NCBI GenBank assembly: GCA_905236365.1
Contig: CAJOPP010000257.1
Location: 1 to 11,001 of the forward strand
Direction of reading: 5' to 3'
Source of the DNA: an uncultured Lachnospiraceae bacterium
GTDB taxonomy: Bacteria; Bacillota; Clostridia; Lachnospirales; Lachnospiraceae
Length of the DNA stretch: 11,001 nucleotides
A program made the translations under genes and the position numbers. Positions 1 through 6,429 of this stretch are shown here, piece after piece (position 1 is the first letter of the stretch; every line of letters begins with the position of its first letter). The notes beneath the pieces are model-generated. The model was given only the letters and a program-made list of their open reading frames with translations. It had not been told where the DNA came from and made no database searches.

Positions 1-12
1 ATAATAGTGTTA

Positions 13-1392
13 TTATTTTCCAAGAAGTTCTTCTCCGATTAAGTAGACATCTCCGGCTCCCATAGTGATCAACAGATCATTTTGCTGGCAGTTTAATAAT
101 AAGTAATTTTCTACGGTATCAAAGGAGCTGAAATATCTGGCATCACCGCCTAATTCTGTGATTCTTGTGGCTAAGTCTTTGGCATGGACGAGACCGGTAT
201 CCTTTTCCCGTGCAGCGTAGATATCTACCAGAAGGACATGGTCGAATCCTTTTAATGCATCGGCAAATTCTTCAAACAATGCATGAGTACGGGTGTAGGT
301 ATGTGGCTGGAATACAACCCATATCTCATGGTGCGGTGTATTCGATGCAGTGGTAAGGGTTGCTTTGATCTCCGTAGGGTGATGTGCGTAATCATCGATG
401 ACAGTCACATTGCCCAGGTTGCCTTTTAATTCAAACCGTCTGTGGGCACCGCCAAAGCAGGCGAGACCGGCGAGGGAATATTCTCTGTCGATTCCCAATA
501 AATCCGCAGCAGCAATCACACTTAGGGAATTGGTGATATTATGGGTTCCGCCTATGTTCAGATGAACCCGCTCCTGTGGAATGCCATCTACAACGAGGGT
601 ATAATTCATATGTCCCTTCTCATCTGCTTCGATGTCGGTTGGATAATAACGGTTGGTATCGTTCAAACCGAAAGTCAGGATGTTGCAGGTAAGCTCTCTG
701 GTAACCTGAGGGAGGCAATCCATGTCACCATTCACGATCAGAGTTCCGTTATCGGGAAGATTGGTGGCAAAGGTGTGGAAGCTTTCGATAATCTCGTCAA
801 TTCCGCTGAAGAAATCTAAATGATCGGCATCCACGTTCAGGATAATACTGATATAAGGGTAAAATGCGTGAAAGCTGTTGGTATATTCACAGGCCTCTGT
901 TACAAAATAGTCGGACTTTCCAACCCGGATATTGCCGCCAATCGAATCCAGAATACCACCTACAGAAATTGTAGGATCCACATCTGCTTCCATGAAAATC
1001 TGACTTAACATAGAGGTTGTGGTAGTCTTGCCGTGAGTACCGGAGACAGCAACGGAATACTTGTAGTTATTCATAATCTGTCCAAGAAGTTGTGCCCTTG
1101 TCAGCATAGGAATCTGTTTGGCAACACAGGCGGCAAATTCTGCATTGTCATCGTGAATGGCTGCGGTATATATGACCAGATCAATGTCGTCGGTAATGTT
1201 GGCAGCACATTGTCCAATGTTGACAATAGCCCCCATGGAAATTAAACGGTCCACAATATCGGAGCTCTTGGCATCTGATCCGCTGATCTTGAAATTCTCT
1301 TTTAGCAGGATCTCGGCTAAGCCGCTCATACTGATACCGCCAATTCCGATGAAATGAACGTGGATTGGTTTTGTAAAATCAATTTGATACAT
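13..1392 (-). CDS. murC: UDP-N-acetylmuramate--L-alanine ligase (MurC)
   Basis: Cytoplasmic ATP-dependent ligase that adds L-alanine to UDP-N-acetylmuramic acid, the first step of the peptidoglycan stem peptide. The 459-residue product has the usual Mur ligase length and order: an N-terminal UDP-binding Rossmann domain with GIGGISMSG (about residues 16-24), the ATP P-loop GTHGKTTTT (118-126) in the central domain, the Mur motif NVDADHLDFF, and a C-terminal domain with DDYAHHPTEI, typical of MurC. The start ATG is preceded on the minus strand by GAGGGA about 7 bases upstream. The gene diverges from the thiamine operon and has its own promoter at 1500-1528. Nothing looks truncated. The identification is firm from the motifs; MurC is favoured over MurD/E/F by the N-terminal glycine loop and the YAHHPTE segment. 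Confidence 0.97.
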   Translation of the reverse strand: MYQIDFTKPIHVHFIGIGGISMSGLAEILLKENFKISGSDAKSSDIVDRLISMGAIVNIGQCAANITDDIDLVIYTAAIHDDNAEFAACVAKQIPMLTRAQLLGQIMNNYKYSVAVSGTHGKTTTTSMLSQIFMEADVDPTISVGGILDSIGGNIRVGKSDYFVTEACEYTNSFHAFYPYISIILNVDADHLDFFSGIDEIIESFHTFATNLPDNGTLIVNGDMDCLPQVTRELTCNILTFGLNDTNRYYPTDIEADEKGHMNYTLVVDGIPQERVHLNIGGTHNITNSLSVIAAADLLGIDREYSLAGLACFGGAHRRFELKGNLGNVTVIDDYAHHPTEIKATLTTASNTPHHEIWVVFQPHTYTRTHALFEEFADALKGFDHVLLVDIYAAREKDTGLVHAKDLATRITELGGDARYFSSFDTVENYLLLNCQQNDLLITMGAGDVYLIGEELLGK

Positions 1393-1499
1393 AGTGATGT
1401 CCCTCTTCCATAATTATTTGCAGGTGACTGTTCAAGGGTTGACCGGGGTATGGTATGTCGTCAGGAAAACATGGAACAGTACCCATTTACAATAGGTAT

Positions 1500-1528
1500 A
1501 TTATAATATAGAGGAAAGGGATTTACAA
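1500..1528 (-). promoter_or_regulatory. sigma-A-like promoter for murC
   Basis: Read on the minus strand, a -35 TTGTAA (1528-1523) and a perfect -10 TATAAT (1505-1500) are separated by 17 bases. Transcription would begin near 1493 and leave a leader of about 100 bases before the murC ATG. That leader contains a 7-base inverted repeat (ACTGTTC/GAACAGT in the plus-strand orientation at 1427-1433 and 1474-1480). The start site is inferred. Confidence 0.7.
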
Positions 1529-1544
1529 GTATATGAAAAACCTC

Positions 1545-1573
1545 TTGACCAATAATTTTCATGTATATAAAAT
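1545..1573 (+). promoter_or_regulatory. sigma-A-like promoter for the thiamine operon
   Basis: TTGACC (1545-1550, 5 of 6 to consensus) and TAAAAT (1568-1573, 5 of 6) are separated by 17 bases, predicting a start near 1580. The -35 box lies only 16 bases from the -35 box of the divergent murC promoter, so the two polymerase sites face away from each other in a compact region. The transcript would carry a leader of about 184 bases ahead of thiS. Confidence 0.72.
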
Positions 1574-1591
1574 AGAAGAGAGTTAAAGTTG

Positions 1592-1716
1592 GCGTATCTA
1601 TTCAGCAGGACTGAACAGATATGCAACAGGCATCATGGTGCTGACGCACGTTCCGGTATGTCTGTTGTATCGTAAAAGATACATTTTCGTACACATCCCG
1701 CAGTTTATGCGAGATG
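1592..1716 (+). ncRNA. structured 5' leader of the thiS operon (candidate cis-regulatory RNA)
   Basis: Four consecutive stems can be drawn directly from the bases. P1 is 1592-1605 with 1611-1624 (13 of 14 pairs, loop CAGGA). P2 is 1624-1633 with 1658-1667 (10 pairs, one G-U), enclosing a small GTGC/GCAC hairpin at 1638-1649. P3 is 1666-1671 with 1678-1683. P4 is 1694-1702 with 1708-1716 (8 pairs and one mismatch). P1 and P2 share C1624, and P2 and P3 share 1666-1667, so neighbouring stems compete at their edges. The GATA at the 3' side of P1 (1618-1621) could also extend P2 by pairing with TATC (1668-1671). The element lies between the promoter and the thiS ribosome binding site. I do not see the conserved CUGAGA or GAACCUGAU segments of the TPP riboswitch. 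I recall that a computationally predicted RNA motif upstream of thiS genes has been described, but cannot confirm that this is a member. An interspersed palindromic repeat is the alternative. Confidence 0.55.
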
Positions 1717-1748
1717 CTGCCTTAACAGTTATAAGCTGGAATTGAAAT

Positions 1749-1754
1749 AGGAGG
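1749..1754 (+). promoter_or_regulatory. thiS ribosome binding site
   Basis: A perfect AGGAGG stands 9 bases before the thiS ATG at 1764. It fixes this start, although a second in-frame ATG lies two codons further on. Confidence 0.85.
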
Positions 1755-1763
1755 AAAATACAG

Positions 1764-1961
1764 ATGGTAATGATCAATGGTGAAGAGAAAGAAGCAGCAG
1801 GAATGACGATTTCAGAGTATCTTCTTAAGAATGATTATAATGTGCTTCAGATTGTAGTAGAACGAAATGAAGAAATTGTACCAAAGGCAACATATGATGA
1901 GGTGATGCTGGCAGATGGAGATGTGGTGGAGATTGTTCATTTTGTAGGAGGCGGTGCCTGA
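1764..1961 (+). CDS. thiS: ThiS-like sulfur carrier protein
   Basis: Small beta-grasp (ubiquitin-like) protein of 65 residues that, as a C-terminal thiocarboxylate, donates sulfur for thiazole formation by ThiG. The family pattern is clear: MVMINGEEKEAA at the start, TISEYLL for the first helix, IVVERNEEIVPK, then DGDVVEIVHFVGGG near the end, very like Bacillus ThiS. Oddly, the chain ends in Gly-Gly-Gly-Ala, so the Gly-Gly that ThiF normally adenylates is not C-terminal. Either an alanine is removed first, as described for the carrier HcyS of Wolinella, or the activation tolerates it. It is the first gene of the thi operon, 194 bases ahead of thiG. No thiF adenylyltransferase gene is in the window. 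Confidence 0.92.
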   Translation: MVMINGEEKEAAGMTISEYLLKNDYNVLQIVVERNEEIVPKATYDEVMLADGDVVEIVHFVGGGA

Positions 1962-2155
1962 GAACATCGGGTGAAGCTGGTGATGATGGTGAAGAAACTG
2001 ATTTGACAGAAGGAAGGATCGTATACAGGAAAGATATAGTGTCTGAACCCGGAGGAGGATGTATTACATTACAAAAGGATGCAGACATGATACTTCCGGT
2101 CCGGACGCAAGGATGAGGGATATTAAACAGATAGAGTGAAGATAAGGAGTAAGCG
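1962..2155 (+). other. 194-base gap between thiS and thiG with no recognised gene
   Basis: No gene with a credible start and ribosome binding site was found. One plus-strand frame, the same as thiG, stays open to a TGA at 2114-2116 and has purine-rich, coding-like codons (translating as ...GEAGDDGEETDLTEGRIVY...). It has no ATG except near its end, no good upstream ribosome site, and no resemblance to ThiF that I can recognise. A possible 7-base stem pairs CCGGAGG near 2049 with CTTCCGG near 2094. The end of the gap carries the thiG ribosome binding site (AAGGAG). Confidence 0.5.
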
Positions 2156-2929
2156 ATGAGAGAAAAGGATACATTTATATTAGGGGGAAAGGAGTTTCAC
2201 TCCCGGTTTATTTTAGGGTCCGGTAAATATTCCATGGAATTGATCAAGGCTGCCGTAGAGAATGCTGGGGCGGAGATCATTACCCTGGCGGTTCGCAGAA
2301 CCAATACAAAGCAGAGTGAGAACATCCTGGATTTTATACCGGATAGCGTAACGCTATTGCCGAATACTTCGGGAGCAAGAACAGCAGAAGAAGCGGTGCG
2401 CATTGCAAGAATGGCAAGAGAATTGGGCTGTGGAGATTTTGTAAAAGTGGAGATTATGAAGGACAGTAAGTATCTGCTGCCGGATAATGCAGAAACGGTT
2501 CGTGCGACAGAATTGCTGGTCAAAGAGGGATTCGTAGTGCTTCCCTATATGTATCCGGATCTGTATACGGCAAGAGAACTGGTAAATGCCGGTGCTTCCG
2601 CAATCATGCCGCTGGCTTCTCCGATTGGGTCTAACAAGGGCTTGGCAACAAGGGAATTTATTCAGATCATCATTGACGAGGTGGATTTGCCGGTAATCGT
2701 GGATGCCGGCATCGGAAGACCGTCCCAGGCATGTGAAGCGATGGAGATGGGAGCTGCGGCCATTATGGCGAATACGGCAATTGCCACCGCAGGGGATATT
2801 CCGATTATGGCAGGTGCTTTTAAGAGTGCCATTGAAGCAGGACGTGCGGCATATCTTTCCGGTCTGGGACGAGTGTTAGAGCGTGGAGCTTCTGCTTCAG
2901 ATCCGCTTACGGGCTTTTTAAGAGATTAA
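2156..2929 (+). CDS. thiG: thiazole synthase ThiG
   Basis: Cytoplasmic (beta/alpha)8-barrel enzyme that condenses 1-deoxy-D-xylulose 5-phosphate, dehydroglycine (2-iminoacetate from ThiH) and sulfur from ThiS thiocarboxylate into the thiazole carboxylate. The 257-residue length is normal. Visible family motifs are FILGSGKY (19-25), TLAVRRTN (43-50), LLPNTSGARTAEEA, DFVKVEIM with Lys97 in the position of the DXP-imine lysine, MPLASPIGSNKGL, VIVDAGIGRPSQACEAMEMGA and ANTAIATA. AAGGAG precedes the ATG by about 8 bases. It follows thiS and precedes thiH in the usual functional order. No missing residues were noticed. Confidence 0.97.
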   Translation: MREKDTFILGGKEFHSRFILGSGKYSMELIKAAVENAGAEIITLAVRRTNTKQSENILDFIPDSVTLLPNTSGARTAEEAVRIARMARELGCGDFVKVEIMKDSKYLLPDNAETVRATELLVKEGFVVLPYMYPDLYTARELVNAGASAIMPLASPIGSNKGLATREFIQIIIDEVDLPVIVDAGIGRPSQACEAMEMGAAAIMANTAIATAGDIPIMAGAFKSAIEAGRAAYLSGLGRVLERGASASDPLTGFLRD

Positions 2930-2974
2930 GTAAAAGGAAAAATCTGTGCATAGTCTGAAAAATGATTTCGATAT

Positions 2975-3034
2975 CGTATCTGTTCGGCAAAGCTGAACAG
3001 ATATGCGACAGGTATTGCAACAGGCAAGCATATC
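2975..3034 (+). repeat. hairpin ahead of thiH, second copy of the thiS leader 5' segment
   Basis: Positions 2975-2988 pair with 2992-3005 over 14 pairs (two G-U) around a 3-base AAA loop. Positions 2975-3015 align without gaps to 1593-1633 in the thiS leader with 34 of 41 bases identical, including CTGAACAGATATGC and ACAGG. Differences in the arm fall mostly where pairing is kept or improved. A second structure is possible: GATATGC (3000-3006), part of the hairpin's 3' arm, can instead pair with GCATATC (3028-3034), enclosing TTGC/GCAA (3015-3018 with 3024-3027). The two folds exclude each other. The element lies in the 131-base thiG-thiH gap, within the operon, about 26 bases before the thiH start. 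Confidence 0.65.
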
Positions 3035-3060
3035 AGGTTAATTTATAATTAGGAGAGAAC

Positions 3061-4314
3061 ATGATGGAGAATCAGTTTTATATCGATTCCGATAAATTAA
3101 ATGAAAAAGCATTAGAAAGAAAACACCGGGTGGAACAGGATCCGTCTGCACGCACCAATCACATGGAATACATGGAGGGAATGGAGCAGATTTCATCGGA
3201 TATCTTAGGCAAGGTCACGGCAGAGATGGAATGCTATGATTATGACCGGTATGATGAGGCAGATGTCCGTCGGGCACTTTCTCATGAAACCTGTAGTATA
3301 GAAGACTTTAAAGCGTTATTGTCACCGGCGGCTTTAACATATCTGGAGGAAATGGCAAAGCGTGCCAAACAGGAGACCAGCCGCCATTTTGGAAATACAG
3401 TCTATATTTTTACCCCTTTATATATTGCCAATTATTGTGAAAACTATTGTGTGTATTGTGGATTTAACTGTTACAATGATATTATCCGAAAAAAGTTATC
3501 CATGGAAGAAATCGAAAAGGAAATGAAGATTATAGCGGATTCCGGAATTGAAGAGATTCTGATGCTGACAGGGGAGAGTCGTCAGATGAGTGCTGTGGAT
3601 TATATAGGTGAGGCGTGCAAGCTGGCGAGAAAGTATTTCCGCAATGTCGGCCTGGAAATCTATCCGGTCAATACAGACGAATATCGTTATTTACATGAGT
3701 GTGGTGCAGACTATGTTACGGTCTTTCAGGAAACTTATGATTCAGATCAATATGAGTCCCTTCACCTGTTGGGGCACAAGCGTGTCTATCCATATCGTTT
3801 TGAGGCACAGGAGAGGGCGATTCTGGGAGGTATGAGAGGGGTCGGTTTTTCTGCTCTGTTAGGACTTTCGGATTTCCGGAAGGATGCGTTGGCATCTGCC
3901 CTACATGTGTATTATCTGCAGAGAAAATACCCATATGTGGAGTATTCCCTGTCCTGTCCGAGACTGCGGCCAATCATCAACAATGATAAAATCAATCCGT
4001 TAGATGTCCATGAGAAACAGCTTTGCCAGGTGCTTTGTGCATACCGTATTTTTCTTCCATATGTAGGAATCACAGTGTCCTCAAGGGAACAGAAGCATTT
4101 CAGGGATGGAATCATCAAGATTGCAGCTACAAAGGTATCTGCCGGTGTTTCCACCGGAATCGGAGATCATGAGAGTAAGTATAACGGAGAAGAGGAAAAG
4201 GAGGCCGGCGACGAGCAGTTTGAAATCGCAGATGCAAGAAGTTTTGATGCGATGTATCAGGATATTGAAAGCGAAGGGCTGCAGCCGGTATTAAATGATT
4301 ATGTCTATGTATAG
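3061..4314 (+). CDS. thiH: 2-iminoacetate synthase ThiH (radical SAM tyrosine lyase)
   Basis: Radical S-adenosylmethionine enzyme that cleaves tyrosine to p-cresol and 2-iminoacetate (dehydroglycine), the glycine-derived unit used by ThiG. The 417-residue protein has the [4Fe-4S] signature CENYCVYC (Cys126, Cys130, Cys133) preceded by FTPLYIANY, then LMLTGESRQ, LEIYPVNTDEY, VFQETYD, and a C-terminal part with VSSREQKHFRDG and GVSTGIGDH, all typical of ThiH. AGGAGAG lies just upstream. Two adjacent ATGs (3061 and 3064) are both possible starts. It overlaps the next gene by 20 bases, suggesting translational coupling. The oxygen-sensitive ThiH route rather than ThiO fits an anaerobe. Confidence 0.96.
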   Translation: MMENQFYIDSDKLNEKALERKHRVEQDPSARTNHMEYMEGMEQISSDILGKVTAEMECYDYDRYDEADVRRALSHETCSIEDFKALLSPAALTYLEEMAKRAKQETSRHFGNTVYIFTPLYIANYCENYCVYCGFNCYNDIIRKKLSMEEIEKEMKIIADSGIEEILMLTGESRQMSAVDYIGEACKLARKYFRNVGLEIYPVNTDEYRYLHECGADYVTVFQETYDSDQYESLHLLGHKRVYPYRFEAQERAILGGMRGVGFSALLGLSDFRKDALASALHVYYLQRKYPYVEYSLSCPRLRPIINNDKINPLDVHEKQLCQVLCAYRIFLPYVGITVSSREQKHFRDGIIKIAATKVSAGVSTGIGDHESKYNGEEEKEAGDEQFEIADARSFDAMYQDIESEGLQPVLNDYVYV

Positions 4315-4864
4315 ATCCATTTGTGTGACGAACCGCCATCTGGTAGAGGGCGACTTTTTGGAACAGTTGAGGAAAGTGGCAAAGAGAGGATGCGACGCCA
4401 TGATCCTTAGGGAAAAAGATCTGCCGGAGATGGAATATGCGATGTTGGCGAAAGAGGTGTTATCCATCGGAGCGGAATATCAGATGCCGGTCATTCTCCA
4501 TACTTATGTGGAGGTGGCAGCACGGCTGAAGGTGGATTCCCTGCACCTTCCGGTTGCATCGCTGTTGTCCCTTTCAGAAGAAAAAAAGAAAGATTTCCGG
4601 GTGCTGGGGGCATCGGTGCATTCTGCTGAGGAAGCTTGTGCAGCTTATCATGCCGGTGCAACATATCTTACCGCAGGGCATGTGTTTGTAACTGATTGCA
4701 AGAAGGGAGTTCCACCGAGAGGGCTGGATTTTCTAAAGGAAGTCTGTGAGGCGGTTCCCGTTCCGGTCTATGCAATCGGTGGAATCACGGAAGAAAATGC
4801 AGTGTCCTGTGTGGCAGCGGGAGCAGCCGGTGTGTGCATGATGTCGGGGTATATGCGGTTCTGA
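4295..4864 (+). CDS. tenI: TenI-like thiazole tautomerase, C-terminus probably frameshifted
   Basis: ThiE/TenI-family barrel protein. LREKDL, DSLHLPVASL, GASVHSAEEA, TAGHVFVTDCKKGVPPRG and PVYAIGGI match TenI, the thiazole tautomerase that converts the ThiG product to the aromatic isomer. In particular GHVF-TDCKKG contains the histidine (His129) assigned as catalytic in Bacillus TenI. A residual thiamine phosphate synthase (ThiE) role cannot be ruled out. The start is uncertain: ATGs at 4295, 4301 and 4307 all lie inside the end of thiH with no clear ribosome site. The encoded 189 residues end abruptly after MMSGYMRF. In the next frame the text continues as DEIMERFDGILVKEED, which looks like the missing last helix and would give about 205 residues, the usual TenI length. 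One extra T near 4859-4862 would explain this. Confidence 0.85.
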   Translation: MIMSMYRSICVTNRHLVEGDFLEQLRKVAKRGCDAMILREKDLPEMEYAMLAKEVLSIGAEYQMPVILHTYVEVAARLKVDSLHLPVASLLSLSEEKKKDFRVLGASVHSAEEACAAYHAGATYLTAGHVFVTDCKKGVPPRGLDFLKEVCEAVPVPVYAIGGITEENAVSCVAAGAAGVCMMSGYMRF

Positions 4865-4914
4865 TGAGATCATGGAGCGTTTCGATGGGATTTTAGTGAA
4901 AGAGGAGGATATGT

Positions 4915-5736
4915 ATGAAGGTAGGATTAACGCAGATGGATATTGCATGGGAAAACAAAGAAAAAAATATGGAAAAGGCAGGAAAATTGATGGAACAGGC
5001 AGCAGGGCAGGGAGTTGAGCTGCTGGTGTTTCCAGAGATGACGCTTACCGGTTTTACGATGAATACTGCACTTGCCGGAGAAGAGATGCTTTTTTCTCCT
5101 ACCTTACAATTTTTTAAAGATGCTTCCAGGCAGTATCGTATGGCGATAGCATTTGGATTTGTAGAAGATTTTGGCACAGAATATTATAATAAGTTCATCA
5201 TCGTGTCGGAGGGGCGTATTCTGTATGACTATGACAAGATACACCCATTTAATTTCGGAGAAGAAGGTAAACATTATATAGGTGGTCATGCGGTAAAGAC
5301 AGCCTCTTTGGGTGATTTGAAAGTGTCCGGCTTTGTGTGCTATGATCTTCGGTTTCCGGAGATTTTTCAGGCAGTGTCCGGCCAGGCAGACCTGATTCTT
5401 GTCATCGCAAACTGGCCGAAGGAAAGAATCCTCCACTGGGAGACATTGCTTCGTGCCAGAGCCATTGAGAATCAATGTTATATTGTTGGCGTGAATCGCA
5501 TTGGAAAAGGCAATGGTTTGGAGTACACTGAAAGTTCCATGGCATTTGATCCATTTGGTGAGCGCCTCACAAAAGCCCATAGTAAGGCAGAACTTATGGT
5601 GATCAATGTGGAGAAGGATACGGTAAATCGGATCCGGAAGCAGTTTCCGTTCCGGGAGGATCGGAAACCGGAGCTTTATGGAGAGTTTTATGCGAAGAAT
5701 GCATGTGTTATAACAAGTGATTTTTTATTTGGCTAA
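4915..5736 (+). CDS. nitrilase-superfamily amidase, omega-amidase-like
   Basis: Cytoplasmic carbon-nitrogen hydrolase of 273 residues. The catalytic Glu-Lys-Cys triad is visible: Glu41 in VFPEMTLTGF, Lys108 in YDKIHPF and Cys142 in GFVCYDLRFPE, followed by ANWPKERILHWETLLRARA. The KIHPF and CYDLRFPE motifs resemble omega-amidases (YafV/Nit2), which hydrolyse 2-oxoglutaramate or 2-oxosuccinamate, so that activity is the best guess; the real substrate is unknown. AGAGGAGGA sits just before the ATG, 50 bases after the tenI stop, so it is probably co-transcribed with the thiamine genes. Whether it acts in thiamine metabolism is not shown by the sequence. Its stop codon overlaps the stop of the convergent hemolysin III-like gene, with no terminator between them. 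Confidence 0.88.
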   Translation: MKVGLTQMDIAWENKEKNMEKAGKLMEQAAGQGVELLVFPEMTLTGFTMNTALAGEEMLFSPTLQFFKDASRQYRMAIAFGFVEDFGTEYYNKFIIVSEGRILYDYDKIHPFNFGEEGKHYIGGHAVKTASLGDLKVSGFVCYDLRFPEIFQAVSGQADLILVIANWPKERILHWETLLRARAIENQCYIVGVNRIGKGNGLEYTESSMAFDPFGERLTKAHSKAELMVINVEKDTVNRIRKQFPFREDRKPELYGEFYAKNACVITSDFLFG

Positions 5737-6395
5737 GCCAGAAATTTGTATACCAGTATAAAATGGCAAAAACTGCCTAACATGACAAAACAGTGAAATA
5801 ATTCATGATTTCCAAAATTCTTCCAATTCAATTTCTTGAACAGAGGAAGCTTCAATGCGTAGATGATTCCACCCACCGTATAGATAATCCCACCTATCAG
5901 GAGCCATAAAAATGCTTCATGGGTTAATCCTTTGAGAATGCTGGAAAATGCAAATACCACTATCCATCCTAATCCAATGTATATGACAGAGGAAAGCCAT
6001 TTTGGACAGTTAATCCAGCAGATATTAAAAATGGAACCTATAATGGTAATGCTCCAGACGGTTATAAGAAGTGGCATACCAACTGATCTTGGAAGTATGA
6101 TCAGGCAGATCGGAGTATAAGAACCTGCGATAAGCACGAAGATCATAGCATGATCGATCTTACGGAGAATCGTGTTCACTTTCTTGGAGATATCAAAGGT
6201 GTGGTAAACAGTGCTTGCAGCATACAAACAGATCATACTGATAATAAATACTGCAAATGCCCCCAGATAAGTATGGTTGACACCATGAGCTGCCTTAAAA
6301 AGGAGTGGTGCTGCGGCACATGTGGCAGCAATCATGCCAATAAAATGGGTCAGAGCACTTCCGGGATCTTTTACTTTTAATATATGTGTATTCAT
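5733..6395 (-). CDS. hemolysin III / PAQR family membrane protein
   Basis: Integral membrane protein of 220 residues with about seven hydrophobic segments. It carries the family's conserved polar residues: ASTVYH after the second segment, DHAMIFVLIAGSYTP in the middle, and HELFHCFVMLGSFCH in the last part, the histidines being proposed metal ligands in PAQR/YqfA/hemolysin III proteins. Its role in bacteria is poorly known, and the name hemolysin should not be read as proof of toxicity. I chose the ATG at 6395 because GAAAGGA lies about 9 bases upstream; an in-frame TTG at 6413 would place the ribosome site inside the gene. The gene converges on the amidase, with stop codons overlapping at 5733-5736. 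Confidence 0.9.
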   Translation of the reverse strand: MNTHILKVKDPGSALTHFIGMIAATCAAAPLLFKAAHGVNHTYLGAFAVFIISMICLYAASTVYHTFDISKKVNTILRKIDHAMIFVLIAGSYTPICLIILPRSVGMPLLITVWSITIIGSIFNICWINCPKWLSSVIYIGLGWIVVFAFSSILKGLTHEAFLWLLIGGIIYTVGGIIYALKLPLFKKLNWKNFGNHELFHCFVMLGSFCHFILVYKFLA

Positions 6396-6429
6396 TGTAA
6401 CACGTCCTTTCAAATATTGATATTATGCC

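Noticed and set aside
1..16. ATAATA/TATTAT hairpin at the left edge as a murC terminator
   Set aside because: It is only six A-T pairs, overlaps the murC stop codon, and the flanking sequence lies outside the window.
541..1357. Several plus-strand open frames antisense to murC
   Set aside because: They lie entirely within the strongly supported murC gene and resemble no protein family.
1580..1763. TPP riboswitch ahead of thiS
   Set aside because: The position is right, but the conserved CUGAGA and GAACCUGAU-type segments could not be found by eye, so I describe only a structured leader.
1825..2088. Minus-strand open frame across the thiS end and thiS-thiG gap
   Set aside because: It overlaps thiS antisense, has no ribosome binding site, and has a biased composition typical of shadow frames opposite purine-rich coding DNA.
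5104..5580. 158-codon minus-strand frame within the amidase gene
   Set aside because: It lies opposite a gene with intact catalytic residues, and the translation shows no recognisable domain.
6396..6413. Upstream TTG start for the hemolysin III-like gene
   Set aside because: The AAAGGA ribosome site would lie inside the coding region; the ATG at 6395 is correctly spaced from it.
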